Source of the DNA: Spirochaetaceae bacterium
GTDB lineage: Bacteria; Spirochaetota; Spirochaetia; Treponematales; Treponemataceae
Reading direction: 5' to 3'
NCBI GenBank assembly: GCA_017416145.1
Contig: JAFQDD010000001.1
Location: 62,001 to 126,000, forward strand
DNA length: 64,000 bases
Both the position numbers and the translations under genes were made by a program. Below the pieces are notes generated by a model. It made no database searches, was not told the DNA's origin, and saw only the letters and a list, made by a program, of their open reading frames with translations. Shown here piece by piece: positions 36,282 to 45,298 of the stretch (the stretch's first letter is position 1; each line of letters starts with the position of its first letter).

Positions 36282-36322
36282 AAAGGCTGTCTTTCAAGTT
36301 TCTCACTTTCAAGACAGCCTTT
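36282..36322. terminator. Bidirectional terminator between plsC and the lipoprotein gene
   Basis: A perfect 12-bp stem AAAGGCTGTCTT/AAGACAGCCTTT has a 17-nt loop. The T-run is best on the minus strand (TTTTCTTTT). Confidence 0.75.
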
Positions 36323-36358
36323 AGAATTTGAAAACTTATATTTTTTGACTATTTAGTC

Positions 36359-37045
36359 TTAAAATCCATAACCACCAGAAGTTTCAGTTTCAAATTTGAA
36401 AGCTTCTGCTTCTTTTTCTCTAACCATTTCCACAAGTGTATCTTGGTTCAAGATTCTAAACAATTCTTCTAAGTGAGCTGGAGAAAAATATAGTTCTACA
36501 GTTGGAGAATATGTTGAATCATCTTCATTATCTGGAGCTGATTCTATTGTGATTTTGAAATATGGTTTGTTTTCCTCTAAAAACTCGTGATTTGTACGAA
36601 GATTTGTATCAGCATTTCGAGCAAGTCCCATAACTCCCCAAGAAATATTAGTTTCGCCTCTTGTGTAAGCATTTTTTCTAGTTGGCTTATCTGTTGATAA
36701 GGACATATTTTGGTAGTTATTCATATATTCAATAACAGCTTCTTCCACTTGAAAACGATTTTCAGGAGACAAAATCAAACAAATCTTGTTTACTCCATCT
36801 CTAAAATAACATTCCACATTGTTTGTACGAGGAATAAAATACATTTCCATTTCTAACGCTTTTATTCCAGAGAGACCAGACTTTACAGCAAAAGCGTTTT
36901 CAAGTTGAATAGGTCCAAAATCACCGATAAAGTTTGGATCTACAACTTCTTCTTGCACATTTTTAGATGCACAACCCAAAAAACTTACTATGATTGATAA
37001 ACACATCATCAACAAAGTTATTGTTTTTACAATTTGATTTTTCAT
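36359..37045 (-). CDS. Putative lipoprotein
   Basis: I do not recognise a family. The 228-residue protein has a signal II sequence with lipobox SFLGC at about residue 21-25, a beta-rich body and no long repeats. AAAGGAAA and a normal leader with TATTATA precede the start. It faces plsC tail to tail and has its own transcript. It is probably anchored in the inner or outer membrane. Confidence 0.75.
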   Translation of the reverse strand: MKNQIVKTITLLMMCLSIIVSFLGCASKNVQEEVVDPNFIGDFGPIQLENAFAVKSGLSGIKALEMEMYFIPRTNNVECYFRDGVNKICLILSPENRFQVEEAVIEYMNNYQNMSLSTDKPTRKNAYTRGETNISWGVMGLARNADTNLRTNHEFLEENKPYFKITIESAPDNEDDSTYSPTVELYFSPAHLEELFRILNQDTLVEMVREKEAEAFKFETETSGGYGF

Positions 37046-37234
37046 AAAATTTCCTTTTCGTTATTTCTATAATATAAAAAAAACTTAATATTATCAATGT
37101 TACACTTTTTTAGATTTTTCTGCACTTTATACCAACTTTTTTGAAAAACTTTTCTCAAGGATTTTCTATAATATATTTTCCTAATCTCTTCCATAAATAT
37201 TAACATTTTTCTAGACTTTACTAAACTTGTACTT

Positions 37235-37247
37235 TATACTGTATGTT
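37235..37247 (+). promoter_or_regulatory. -10 box next to pepF
   Basis: TATACT (37235-37240) with a weak TAGACT 17 bp upstream ends seven bases before ATG 37248, and no ribosome binding site is present. The 150 bp further upstream are AT-rich without other features. Confidence 0.55.
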
Positions 37248-39041
37248 ATGAAAATTACAAAGATACCTGCTAGAAACGAAATTGAAAAAAAAGATAAATG
37301 GGATTTATCATCTTTATATTTAACAGAAAACGATTGGGAAATGGATTTAACTCTTATCCCAGATTTAACAAAAGAAATTCTTTCATATAAGGGAAGACTT
37401 TCAGAATCTCCTGACACATTAAGGAATGCTCTAGATACTTATTGCCGTCTCTTAATGATTTTTGAAACAACTGGAAATTATGCCTTTTTGTTGACTGCTG
37501 GAGATGCAGAAGATTCTACAAATCAAGACAAATACGGTCGTTACATAATGACAGCCACAGCTGCTGAAGCTGAAATCAGTTTTTTTGTGCCAGAAATCCA
37601 AGCTATCGATGAAAAACTTTTATCAGAATGGTGTCAACGTCCAGATTTTAATGACTATAAGATTTACTTATCAAAACTTTCTCGACTAAAACCATATATT
37701 TTATCTGAAAAGGAAGAGCGAATTTTATCTTTGGAATCTGAATCAGGTTCTGCATTTCAAAAATCCTTTTCAATGCTAACAAATGTTGACATCAACTACG
37801 GTAAAGTTCGCACTGAAGCAGGACTTTTGCCTTTGACCCAAACAACTTGGTCTAGTTTTATGGAAAGTCCAGATAGAAATGTCAGAAAAGCCGCTTACAA
37901 CAAATTTTACAAAGCTTTTGATCAACACAAAAACACAATTGCAACTTTGTACACAGCAAGTGTTCAACATGACGTTTTTGAAGCAAAATCTCGTGGATAC
38001 AAGTCAGCTCGTGAAATGGCTCTTTTTCCTGACAAAGTTCCAGAATCAGTTTATGACAACTTAGTATCCACAGTTCGAGAAAACTTAGCACCCCTTCACA
38101 AATATTACGCTTTACGAAAAGAACTTCTTGGATTAAAAGATTTACGTCACTACGACGTTTACGTTCCTTTGGTAAAAGACGTAAAAAAAGTTACACCATA
38201 CAACGAAGCTGTTGAAATTTTACGAAAAGCCCTTTCCCCACTTGGAGAAGACTATACATCAATTTTATGTGATGGTTTACAAAACGGTTGGGTTGACAGA
38301 TACGAAAACAAAGGCAAACGCTCTGGTGCATTCTCCTCAGGTTCATACATAGGAAATCCTTATATTCTAATGAATTACAAAGAAGATGTACTACGAGATG
38401 TATTTACCCTCGCTCACGAAGGTGGTCATTCAATGCACTCTTGGTATTCAACCCATTCAAATGCCTTTATGCATTATGATTACACAATTTTCGAAGCCGA
38501 AGTTGCATCCACATTCAACGAGCAACTAGTTTTTGAATATCTTTTGAATAACACAGAGGATGAAAATCTCAAAAAATATTTAATATGTAGTCGTGCCAGT
38601 GATATTATTGCAACTCTTTACAGACAAACAATGTTTGCAGAGTTTGAACACAAAGCTCACAGTCTTGTGGAAAATGGCACACCTCTTTCTGCTGATGTTT
38701 TGCGAAAAGAATACAGAAATCTTTTAGAAACATATTTTGGGCCAGAAATGATTTTTGAAAAAACTTCAGATTTAGAAGGTTTACGAATTCCACACTTTTA
38801 CAACGCATATTACGTTTATAAATACGCAACTGGAATTTCAGCATCCCTAGCACTTTCAAATCGTGTCTTGAAAGGCGGAGAAAAAGAAAAACAAGACTAT
38901 TTTACATTTTTGCGTTCTGGAGGTTCTCGCTATCCAATCGAATCTTTAAAGATTGCTGGAGTTGATATGACCGAAAGCAAACCTATCAAAGATGCAATAG
39001 ATACCTTTGCAAATCTTGTAAATCAAATAGAAAAGTTTTAA
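37248..39041 (+). CDS. pepF: Oligoendopeptidase F
   Basis: PepF is a cytoplasmic M3 metallopeptidase that cuts oligopeptides of 7-17 residues. The 597-residue protein has the zinc motif HEGGH near 388 followed by the third ligand Glu (FEAEVASTFNE near 415), and conserved IPHFYNAYYVYKYATGIS near 510. The start is ATG 37248; an in-frame ATG at 37227 would lie upstream of the -10 box. It is a single gene, and length and motifs are complete. Confidence 0.93.
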   Translation: MKITKIPARNEIEKKDKWDLSSLYLTENDWEMDLTLIPDLTKEILSYKGRLSESPDTLRNALDTYCRLLMIFETTGNYAFLLTAGDAEDSTNQDKYGRYIMTATAAEAEISFFVPEIQAIDEKLLSEWCQRPDFNDYKIYLSKLSRLKPYILSEKEERILSLESESGSAFQKSFSMLTNVDINYGKVRTEAGLLPLTQTTWSSFMESPDRNVRKAAYNKFYKAFDQHKNTIATLYTASVQHDVFEAKSRGYKSAREMALFPDKVPESVYDNLVSTVRENLAPLHKYYALRKELLGLKDLRHYDVYVPLVKDVKKVTPYNEAVEILRKALSPLGEDYTSILCDGLQNGWVDRYENKGKRSGAFSSGSYIGNPYILMNYKEDVLRDVFTLAHEGGHSMHSWYSTHSNAFMHYDYTIFEAEVASTFNEQLVFEYLLNNTEDENLKKYLICSRASDIIATLYRQTMFAEFEHKAHSLVENGTPLSADVLRKEYRNLLETYFGPEMIFEKTSDLEGLRIPHFYNAYYVYKYATGISASLALSNRVLKGGEKEKQDYFTFLRSGGSRYPIESLKIAGVDMTESKPIKDAIDTFANLVNQIEKF

Positions 39042-39048
39042 TTTTTGG

Positions 39049-39086
39049 CACTAGAACCGATTTTCTTTGAAATTTGATTCTAGTGC
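39049..39086. repeat. Inverted repeat between pepF and adenosine deaminase
   Basis: GCACTAGAA and TTCTAGTGC form a 9-bp stem with a loop of about 20 nt. The downstream arm abuts TTATAAT, the likely -10 of the next gene, so it may be a terminator and operator combined. Confidence 0.45.
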
Positions 39087-39127
39087 GTTATAATTATCCT
39101 TATGCAATTGCAGGGAGAAAAATATTG

Positions 39128-40033
39128 ATGGTTTCCGAAAACGAGTTTATAAATCATTCAAAAGTAGATGCTCACAATCACCTAAATCTTGGAATGCGTT
39201 ACGATTCCTACAAAATTTGGGCTGGATTTGAAATTCCAGATTTTCCAAAAGAAAAATATAACGGCTTGGGTGAAATGCACGAATACATTGGAAAATATAC
39301 TCGTCCAAGAGCTGTAACTGCACAAGATGCTGAAGATTTAATCACAATGTCACTGGAAGATGCTGTAAAAGATGGCGTTACTGTTGTAGAAGGTAGCGTG
39401 GACATTCAATTTGTGGGACACTGTGAAAATTCTATAGACAATTTTTTAAAAATGGTTTCAAAAATCAAGGACAATTTCAAAGACAAAATTGATTTTAGAC
39501 CAGAACTTGGGATGGGAAAACTTTTTCCAAAAGAAAAAATTGCAGCTTGGGCTCCTGCTTGTATTGAAAGTGGAATTTTCAAAAGCATAGATTTATATGG
39601 TCCAGAAGTTTTTGAAGGTTTAGAAGATTTTAAACCTTTGTATGATTTAGCTGGAAAATGTGGAATAAAACGAAAAGCTCACGTTGGAGAATTTTCTGAT
39701 GCAAAATCTGTAAAACAATTCATAGATTATTTTGAATTAGAAGAAGTTCAACACGGAATTGGTGCTGTTCAAGATGATGAAATTCTAAAATATCTTGTAG
39801 ACAAAAAAATCCGTTGTAACGTGACTCCTGCCAGTAACGTAATGCTAACTGCCGTAGATAAATTAGAAAATCACCCAATCAGAAAAATGTATGATGCTGG
39901 GGTTAGACTAACAATTTGCACAGACGATTTGATTTTCTTCAACAAAACAGTTAGTGAACAATGTGTAGATATGGTAAATTCTGGGCTTTTCACAAAAGAA
40001 GAAATCTTCAAAATTCTAGATTCTGAAAAATAA
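39128..40033 (+). CDS. Adenosine deaminase family protein
   Basis: This 301-residue metal-dependent hydrolase deaminates adenosine or a related purine. Zinc and catalytic motifs are DAHNHLNLG near 13, HVGE near 180 with the catalytic Glu, HGIGA near 215 and CTDD near 273. The start at 39128 has AGGGAG nine bases upstream; an in-frame ATG 54 bp earlier lies in the promoter. It is shorter than E. coli Add (333) but has every catalytic segment. Substrate specificity (adenosine, adenine or a modified form) cannot be fixed from sequence. Confidence 0.87.
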   Translation: MVSENEFINHSKVDAHNHLNLGMRYDSYKIWAGFEIPDFPKEKYNGLGEMHEYIGKYTRPRAVTAQDAEDLITMSLEDAVKDGVTVVEGSVDIQFVGHCENSIDNFLKMVSKIKDNFKDKIDFRPELGMGKLFPKEKIAAWAPACIESGIFKSIDLYGPEVFEGLEDFKPLYDLAGKCGIKRKAHVGEFSDAKSVKQFIDYFELEEVQHGIGAVQDDEILKYLVDKKIRCNVTPASNVMLTAVDKLENHPIRKMYDAGVRLTICTDDLIFFNKTVSEQCVDMVNSGLFTKEEIFKILDSEK

Positions 40034-40091
40034 TTTTAGAAAATTAAATCTTTACAAAAATCAATAAAATATACTATTGCTCATAATCTCG

Positions 40092-40170
40092 TAATTATGT
40101 AAAATATGTGTAATTACGTTGGATTTTTGTATAAATCCGACATCCATCATTTTACATATCGGAGTAATTA
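40092..40170 (+). promoter_or_regulatory. Structured leader of the PPi-PFK gene
   Basis: CGTAATTA and TAATTACG form a hairpin, TCGGATTT-type arms form a second one, and ATGTAAAAT can pair with ATTTTACAT further down. TAATTAC in the first hairpin can also pair with GTAATTA next to the ribosome binding site GGAG. Alternative folds could mask or free the start. Confidence 0.35.
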
Positions 40171-41828
40171 TGGCAAACATTTCTGCTTTACAAACAGCAC
40201 GTTACAGTTATGAACCAAAACTTCCTGCTGTATTAAAAAACGATTTAGACAAAATCGTAGTTGAATTTGGAAAACCTACAGAATCTGTAGCTGACCAAGC
40301 TGAATTAAAAGAACTTTTCAAAAACACTTACGGAAAACCAGAAGCTCTTGTAAAAGAAGGCTCAAATCCTGACGTTTCAAAACAAATCAAAGTTGGTGTA
40401 ATTCTTTCTGGTGGACAAGCTCCAGGTGGACACAACGTAATTGCTGGTCTTTACGACGGTATAAAAAAAGCAAACAAAGCTTCTTCTCTATACGGATTTT
40501 TAGGTGGTCCATCTGGTCTAATCGAAGCTGATTACGTAGAAATCGACGACAAACTTATGGATGCTTACAGAAACACTGGTGGATTCGACATCATTGGTTC
40601 TGGTAGAACAAAAATCGAAACTCCAGAACAATATGCAGCTTCTGCAGCAACAGCAAAAAAACTAGGTCTAGACGCTATCGTAATCATCGGTGGTGACGAC
40701 TCTAACACAAACGCTGCCCTACTTGCAGAACACTTTGTAGCAGAAGGCATTTCTACAAGAGTTATTGGTTGTCCAAAAACTATTGACGGTGACCTAAAGA
40801 ACGACCTAATCGAAACATCTTTCGGTTTCGATACAGCTTGTAAAACATATTCTGAACTAATCGGAAACATCGAAAGAGACGCAAACTCTGCAAAAAAATA
40901 CTGGCACTTTATCAAACTTATGGGACGCTCAGCTTCTCACATTGCTCTAGAATGTGAACTTCAAACACAAGCAAACATCTGTTTGATTTCAGAAGAAGTA
41001 GAAGCTAAAAAAATGACTCTACGCCAAATCACAGACGACATTGCAAAAGTTATTGCAAAACGTGCTGAAACAGCTGGAAACTTCGGTGTTATCCTTATTC
41101 CAGAAGGTCTTGTAGAATTCATTCCAGAAATGAAAGTTCTAATTGCTGAACTAAACGACAAAATGGCTCTAAAAGCAGATGAATTCAACGCTCTTTCAAC
41201 ATTTGCTGATAAAAAAGCTTGGTTAAAATCAAACCTAACAGCAGATTCTTTTGCAACATTTGATTCACTACCAGAAGCTATTGCAGCTCAATTCCTAGCT
41301 GACCGTGACCCACACGGAAACGTACAAGTTTCTCGTATTGAAACAGAAAAACTTCTTTCACTTTCTGTAGAAGCTCGTCTTGCAGAAATGAAAAAAGAAG
41401 GCACATACAAAGGTAAATTCAGTGCATACTGCCACTTCTTCGGTTACGAAGGACGCTGTGCATTCCCTTCAAACTTCGATGCAGACTACTGTTACGCACT
41501 AGGTTACAATGCATTCGTTCTAATCGCTTCTGGTGTAACAGGTTACTTATCATCAGTTCGTAACTTAACAGCTCCTGCAAATGAATGGGTTGCTGGTGGT
41601 ATTCCACTAACAATGATGATGAACATGGAACAACGCCACGGTTCTAAGAAGCCAGTTATCAAAAAAGCTCTTGTAGAACTTGACGGAAAACCATTCAAAG
41701 AATATGCAGCTCACAGAGATGAATGGGCAATCAACACAGATTACCTATATCCAGGTGCAATTCAATACTACGGTCCAGCAGAAGTTTGTGACCAACCTAC
41801 AAAAACTCTAAAACTAGAAAGAAACTAA
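40170..41828 (+). CDS. pfp: Pyrophosphate-fructose 6-phosphate 1-phosphotransferase, long form
   Basis: This enzyme phosphorylates fructose-6-phosphate with pyrophosphate in place of ATP, reversibly. The 552-residue protein is the long PFKB-like type. It has [10 protein letters not shown] near 82, GGDDSNT near 185 (the second Asp marks pyrophosphate use, where ATP enzymes have Gly) and PKTIDGDL near 207 with the catalytic Asp. GGAG lies upstream of ATG 40170; an in-frame ATG at 40119 would sit inside the leader structures. It is a single, well-translated gene with strong codon bias. It is a central glycolytic step in treponemes. Confidence 0.94.
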   Translation: MANISALQTARYSYEPKLPAVLKNDLDKIVVEFGKPTESVADQAELKELFKNTYGKPEALVKEGSNPDVSKQIKVGVILSGGQAPGGHNVIAGLYDGIKKANKASSLYGFLGGPSGLIEADYVEIDDKLMDAYRNTGGFDIIGSGRTKIETPEQYAASAATAKKLGLDAIVIIGGDDSNTNAALLAEHFVAEGISTRVIGCPKTIDGDLKNDLIETSFGFDTACKTYSELIGNIERDANSAKKYWHFIKLMGRSASHIALECELQTQANICLISEEVEAKKMTLRQITDDIAKVIAKRAETAGNFGVILIPEGLVEFIPEMKVLIAELNDKMALKADEFNALSTFADKKAWLKSNLTADSFATFDSLPEAIAAQFLADRDPHGNVQVSRIETEKLLSLSVEARLAEMKKEGTYKGKFSAYCHFFGYEGRCAFPSNFDADYCYALGYNAFVLIASGVTGYLSSVRNLTAPANEWVAGGIPLTMMMNMEQRHGSKKPVIKKALVELDGKPFKEYAAHRDEWAINTDYLYPGAIQYYGPAEVCDQPTKTLKLERN

Positions 41829-41849
41829 TTTTCTAGATTTTAAGGTTTC

Positions 41850-41890
41850 AAAGCCACTTTTTAAGGATTCCTTGAAAAGTGGCTTTTTTG
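41850..41890 (+). terminator. Terminator of the PPi-PFK gene
   Basis: A 12-bp stem AAAGCCACTTTT/AAAAGTGGCTTT with six T following. Confidence 0.88.
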
Positions 41891-41967
41891 TTAATAATTT
41901 GTTATTTTTTTGAAAATTCAAGATTATAGTCTTGTTTTGATATTTTTTTTTCAGTATTTTATTATCC

Positions 41968-42810
41968 ATGAAACGAAAAACATTTTTTACGATATTTGTA
42001 CTACTTTTGCTATGTATTTTCCAATTTCCAATATTTGCAGAAAATTACCTTTCATCTGAAGATTTAACAGCGATTAGAAATTTACTAGATTATCGACCAG
42101 TCTTAACATCAAAATCACCAGAAGAAGCCTTGGTTTTAGTAAAAGAATATCGAGATAATCTTTTAACTCCAGAAAACAAAGCAAAGTTCACGGAACAAGG
42201 TAATTTAATTTTAGACTCATTGCTAACTTCAGAAGAATATAATTATTACTATGAAATGGAAGAAAACCATCCAAAATTAAAAGAGATAATTTTTCCTCAC
42301 AATGAGATGCTAGGAGAATGGATTGAATCCCACCAACAAGAAGAAATTTCTGCCTTGCTTTACGTAATTGCAGGGGATTTGCTTTCCTGTTCTATGGGTT
42401 TATATCCTATACCAAAAGCTATGGAAATCGGACTTTTAATAAAAGATTATTATGATATTGCATTGGAAAAAGAGCCAAATATTTTCTTTGGTAATTTGAA
42501 TATGGCACAATGGTATTTTCACGCTCCAGCAATCGGAGGTGGAAGTAAGAAAAAAGCAGAAGAATTGTTCAAAGTAGCTCTTGCCAATACAGAAGGAACA
42601 GGGGATGAATTTTACGTAAATCTAATCTATTCTCAGTTTTTATATGATCAAAAAGACAAAGCAGGTGCTGCAACTTATTTCCAAAAAGCCTACGATATTC
42701 AACCAGATAGCAAAAAACTTGCATTGGTAAAGTTGCTAAATGACAATGGTTACACACTTTTTTATTACACTTTAAACAGAGCAAAAGTTGAAAAAAAACT
42801 TGGACTATAA
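41968..42810 (+). CDS. TatT-like helical-repeat protein (TRAP-associated)
   Basis: This 280-residue exported protein has a signal peptide (hydrophobic 7-20, cut near IFA) and helical TPR-like segments. The pattern FGNLNMAQWYFHAPAIGGGSKK near 175 and the C-terminal helix pair are typical of the TatT family, known from T. pallidum as a trimeric partner of a TRAP substrate-binding protein. Unlike that protein it has no lipobox Cys, and no TRAP gene is nearby. TATTTT lies seven bases before the ATG, so it is probably leaderless. A paralogue with another role cannot be excluded. Confidence 0.6.
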   Translation: MKRKTFFTIFVLLLLCIFQFPIFAENYLSSEDLTAIRNLLDYRPVLTSKSPEEALVLVKEYRDNLLTPENKAKFTEQGNLILDSLLTSEEYNYYYEMEENHPKLKEIIFPHNEMLGEWIESHQQEEISALLYVIAGDLLSCSMGLYPIPKAMEIGLLIKDYYDIALEKEPNIFFGNLNMAQWYFHAPAIGGGSKKKAEELFKVALANTEGTGDEFYVNLIYSQFLYDQKDKAGAATYFQKAYDIQPDSKKLALVKLLNDNGYTLFYYTLNRAKVEKKLGL

Positions 42811-42841
42811 CTAGTGGAAGATTTTGACTAGTATTCAGTAA

Positions 42842-42883
42842 AAAAAGGAGTTCCCCACAATGTGATAGGAACTCCTTTTTTAT
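42842..42883. terminator. Bidirectional terminator between tatT-like and EF-G-like genes
   Basis: AAAAGGAGTTCC and GGAACTCCTTTT form a 12-bp stem with A- and T-runs on either side. Confidence 0.85.
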
Positions 42884-42916
42884 TCTAAACTATCAAAAAT
42901 CCACTAAATATTACAA

Positions 42917-45007
42917 CTATTCTTCCAAATTCTGAACAGTAATAAATTCTTTTGCAGCAGCAATAACTTCTTCTGCAATTTTTCCAGAAATTGGGTCGTA
43001 GTGGTCAAAAGATGTTTCAAAACTTCCAGTTCCACTAGTAATTGACCGTAAATCAATAGCATATTTTAACAACTCAGATTGAGGAACCTGTGCTCTAATT
43101 TCTTCAATACCGCCGCCAATATCGTTTTGTCCAAGAATACGACCACGACGACCAGAAATATCAGACATAATATCCCCAAGAAGTTTTGTTTCTACCCAAA
43201 TTGTTACGTTCATAATTGGTTCAAGCAAAATTGGTCCTGCTTGACGCATTGCATCTCTAAAAGCATTTCTAGAAGCAATTTTGAATGCAAGTTCAGAAGA
43301 GTCTACTGGGTGCTCTTTTCCGTCAAGAACAGTTGTGCTTACATCAACAACTGGATATCCTGCCAAAACACCGTTTAGCATAGCTTCTTTTACACCCTTT
43401 TCTACACCAGGAATGTATCCCTTAGAAATCGCTCCACCAAAAACAGCATTTGCAAACTTGTAGTTTTCACCACGAGCCAAAGGTTCAATAGAAAGAACAA
43501 CACGACCAAATTGTCCGTGACCGCCAGATTGCTTTTTGTGAGTGTATTCAGCTTGAGCCTTTCGCATAATTGTTTCTCGGTAAGCAACCCGAGGCACATT
43601 TGTGGTGATAGAAAGTTTGTTTTGCTTTCTTAGTCTGTCTAGCAAAATGTTGATGTGAAGTTCGCCCATTCCAGAAAGCACGTTTTGCTTTGTTTCTGGA
43701 TTGTATTTATAAATAAGAGTTCTATCTTCTTCGGCAGCGGCGGCAAGTAATTCGCTCATTTTGTCTTCATCTTTTTTGTTGTCAGAAGAAACAGCCATAG
43801 AATAAATTGGATGTGGGTGACGCAATCGTACAAATGGCAAAGCGTCTTGTGCAGCAGACAATGTATTGCTAGTTTTAACCCCAGAAAGTTTTGCAGCAAC
43901 ACAAATATCACCTGCAGCAGCAGATTTTAGTTCCACAAGTTTTTTACCAACTGTGCGGTAAATCTTACCAATTTTTTCTTTTCTACCGTCTTGAATATTC
44001 CAGTATTCTGTATCAGCGTTGAGAGTTCCGTTTATAACTTTGATATAAGAAAGTTTTCCAGAGAATTGATCACTAGCAGTTTTTACAACCAAAGCAGACA
44101 TTACATCACTTGAAGCAACTAAAACTGAAACTGTTTCATCATCTTGATTTTTTGCAGTTTCAATGGCTTCTTCTGGACTTGGTGCAATTTCAGCCACAAA
44201 GTCAAGATAAGGCACAAGACCTGAATTTTCTGTAACATTAGCACAGAAAGAAGGAACTATTCTGTTATTTTTTAGGGCAATTTTTAATCCGTATGCAATT
44301 TCTTCAGAAGTTAATTCACCTTCATCAATAAATTTTATTAAAAGTTCATCATCACCTTCGGCGGCAGACCCAGTTAGAACACCTAATGCAGTTTTGTATT
44401 CATCTTGATATTCATTTGGCACTTCAGCAGCAACTTCTATTTTTCCAGCTTCTGGCACAAAATAGGCTTTTCCGTTTAAAACATCGATTACGCCCTCAAA
44501 TTTTCCAGATTTATTCATTGGAATAGTAACCTGGCAAACTTCTACAGCAAATTTATCGTGAACATCCTTTGCTATGGCTGAAACATCAGCTCGTTCATCT
44601 TCTGCGTGGTTGATAAAAATCATACGAGGCTTGTTTCGTCGGTCTAAATCTCGCCAAAGTTTAACAGTTTCAATTTGCACACCGTTTCTACCATCAATTA
44701 GCATGGTGGCAGCTTCACTTGAACGGAAAGCGGAAATCACTTCCCCAACAAAGTCCGCAGAACCTGGAGTGTCCCAAAAGTTAATAAGTTTTCCATTTCG
44801 TTCTATGTGAGATAAAGAAGCATAAACTGAGATTTTTCTTTCAATTTCCTCTGCAGAATAATCGCTAACAGTTTTTCCAGAATCTGTTGTTTCTGGTTTT
44901 GGAATAACTCCACTTACAAAAAGCAAATGCTCCAAAAGTGTTGTTTTTCCAGTTTGCCCATGTCCTGCAATAGTTACGTTCCTAATATCAGATGTTAAAA
45001 ATCCCAT
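42917..45007 (-). CDS. EF-G-like translational GTPase paralogue
   Basis: This 696-residue protein has the five-domain EF-G layout. G1 is GHGQTGKTT near 15 (EF-G has GHVDAGKTT) and G3 is DTPGSADF near 78. The G4 site reads INHAED near 130 where NKxD is expected, so guanine recognition is altered. It therefore belongs to the EF-G-like group annotated beside canonical FusA in spirochaetes, and its role (elongation, recycling or a specialised function) is not settled. AAAGGAG precedes the start. It is a single gene, with a block of three hairpins upstream. Confidence 0.88.
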   Translation of the reverse strand: MGFLTSDIRNVTIAGHGQTGKTTLLEHLLFVSGVIPKPETTDSGKTVSDYSAEEIERKISVYASLSHIERNGKLINFWDTPGSADFVGEVISAFRSSEAATMLIDGRNGVQIETVKLWRDLDRRNKPRMIFINHAEDERADVSAIAKDVHDKFAVEVCQVTIPMNKSGKFEGVIDVLNGKAYFVPEAGKIEVAAEVPNEYQDEYKTALGVLTGSAAEGDDELLIKFIDEGELTSEEIAYGLKIALKNNRIVPSFCANVTENSGLVPYLDFVAEIAPSPEEAIETAKNQDDETVSVLVASSDVMSALVVKTASDQFSGKLSYIKVINGTLNADTEYWNIQDGRKEKIGKIYRTVGKKLVELKSAAAGDICVAAKLSGVKTSNTLSAAQDALPFVRLRHPHPIYSMAVSSDNKKDEDKMSELLAAAAEEDRTLIYKYNPETKQNVLSGMGELHINILLDRLRKQNKLSITTNVPRVAYRETIMRKAQAEYTHKKQSGGHGQFGRVVLSIEPLARGENYKFANAVFGGAISKGYIPGVEKGVKEAMLNGVLAGYPVVDVSTTVLDGKEHPVDSSELAFKIASRNAFRDAMRQAGPILLEPIMNVTIWVETKLLGDIMSDISGRRGRILGQNDIGGGIEEIRAQVPQSELLKYAIDLRSITSGTGSFETSFDHYDPISGKIAEEVIAAAKEFITVQNLEE

Positions 45008-45064
45008 AAATACTCCTTTAAAAAGTTAATGAGGAAATATCAATTTCCGATTTGACTTTTTAGC

Positions 45065-45165
45065 GCTGTTTTGCAACGAAGTGAAAAACAGCAATTTAAT
45101 AGGAAAGTTTGCAACGCAAACTTTCAGATAAACACTTCGACGCTATTTCAGAAGAAGTGTTTATC
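45065..45165. repeat. Three consecutive hairpins upstream of the EF-G-like gene
   Basis: Hairpin 1 is GCTGTTTT...AAAACAGC (45065-45092). Hairpin 2 is GAAAGTTTGC-AAC-GCAAACTTTC (45103-45125, perfect 10 bp). Hairpin 3 is GATAAACACTTC...GAAGTGTTTATC (45127-45165, perfect 12 bp). The first two share GCAACG. They lie between divergent genes, 60 bp from the EF-G-like start. Confidence 0.65.
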
Positions 45166-45263
45166 TATACTCCTTAATTAAAAAAATATTTTGATTTGTT
45201 TATATAAACATAATAGGTTCATATTCCCGAAGTTGTCAAATTTTTATTTTTTAGATTTTTTAA

Positions 45264-45292
45264 TTGATTCTTTCTTTTCTAAAAACTATAAT
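45264..45292 (+). promoter_or_regulatory. epmA promoter
   Basis: TTGATT (45264-45269), a 17-bp spacer and TATAAT (45287-45292) stand six bases before ATG 45299. There is no ribosome binding site, so leaderless initiation is likely. Confidence 0.7.
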
Positions 45293-45298
45293 TTTCCT

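Noticed and set aside
37227-37247. Upstream ATG for pepF
   Set aside because: It lies before the TATACT box and the extra residues do not match the family.
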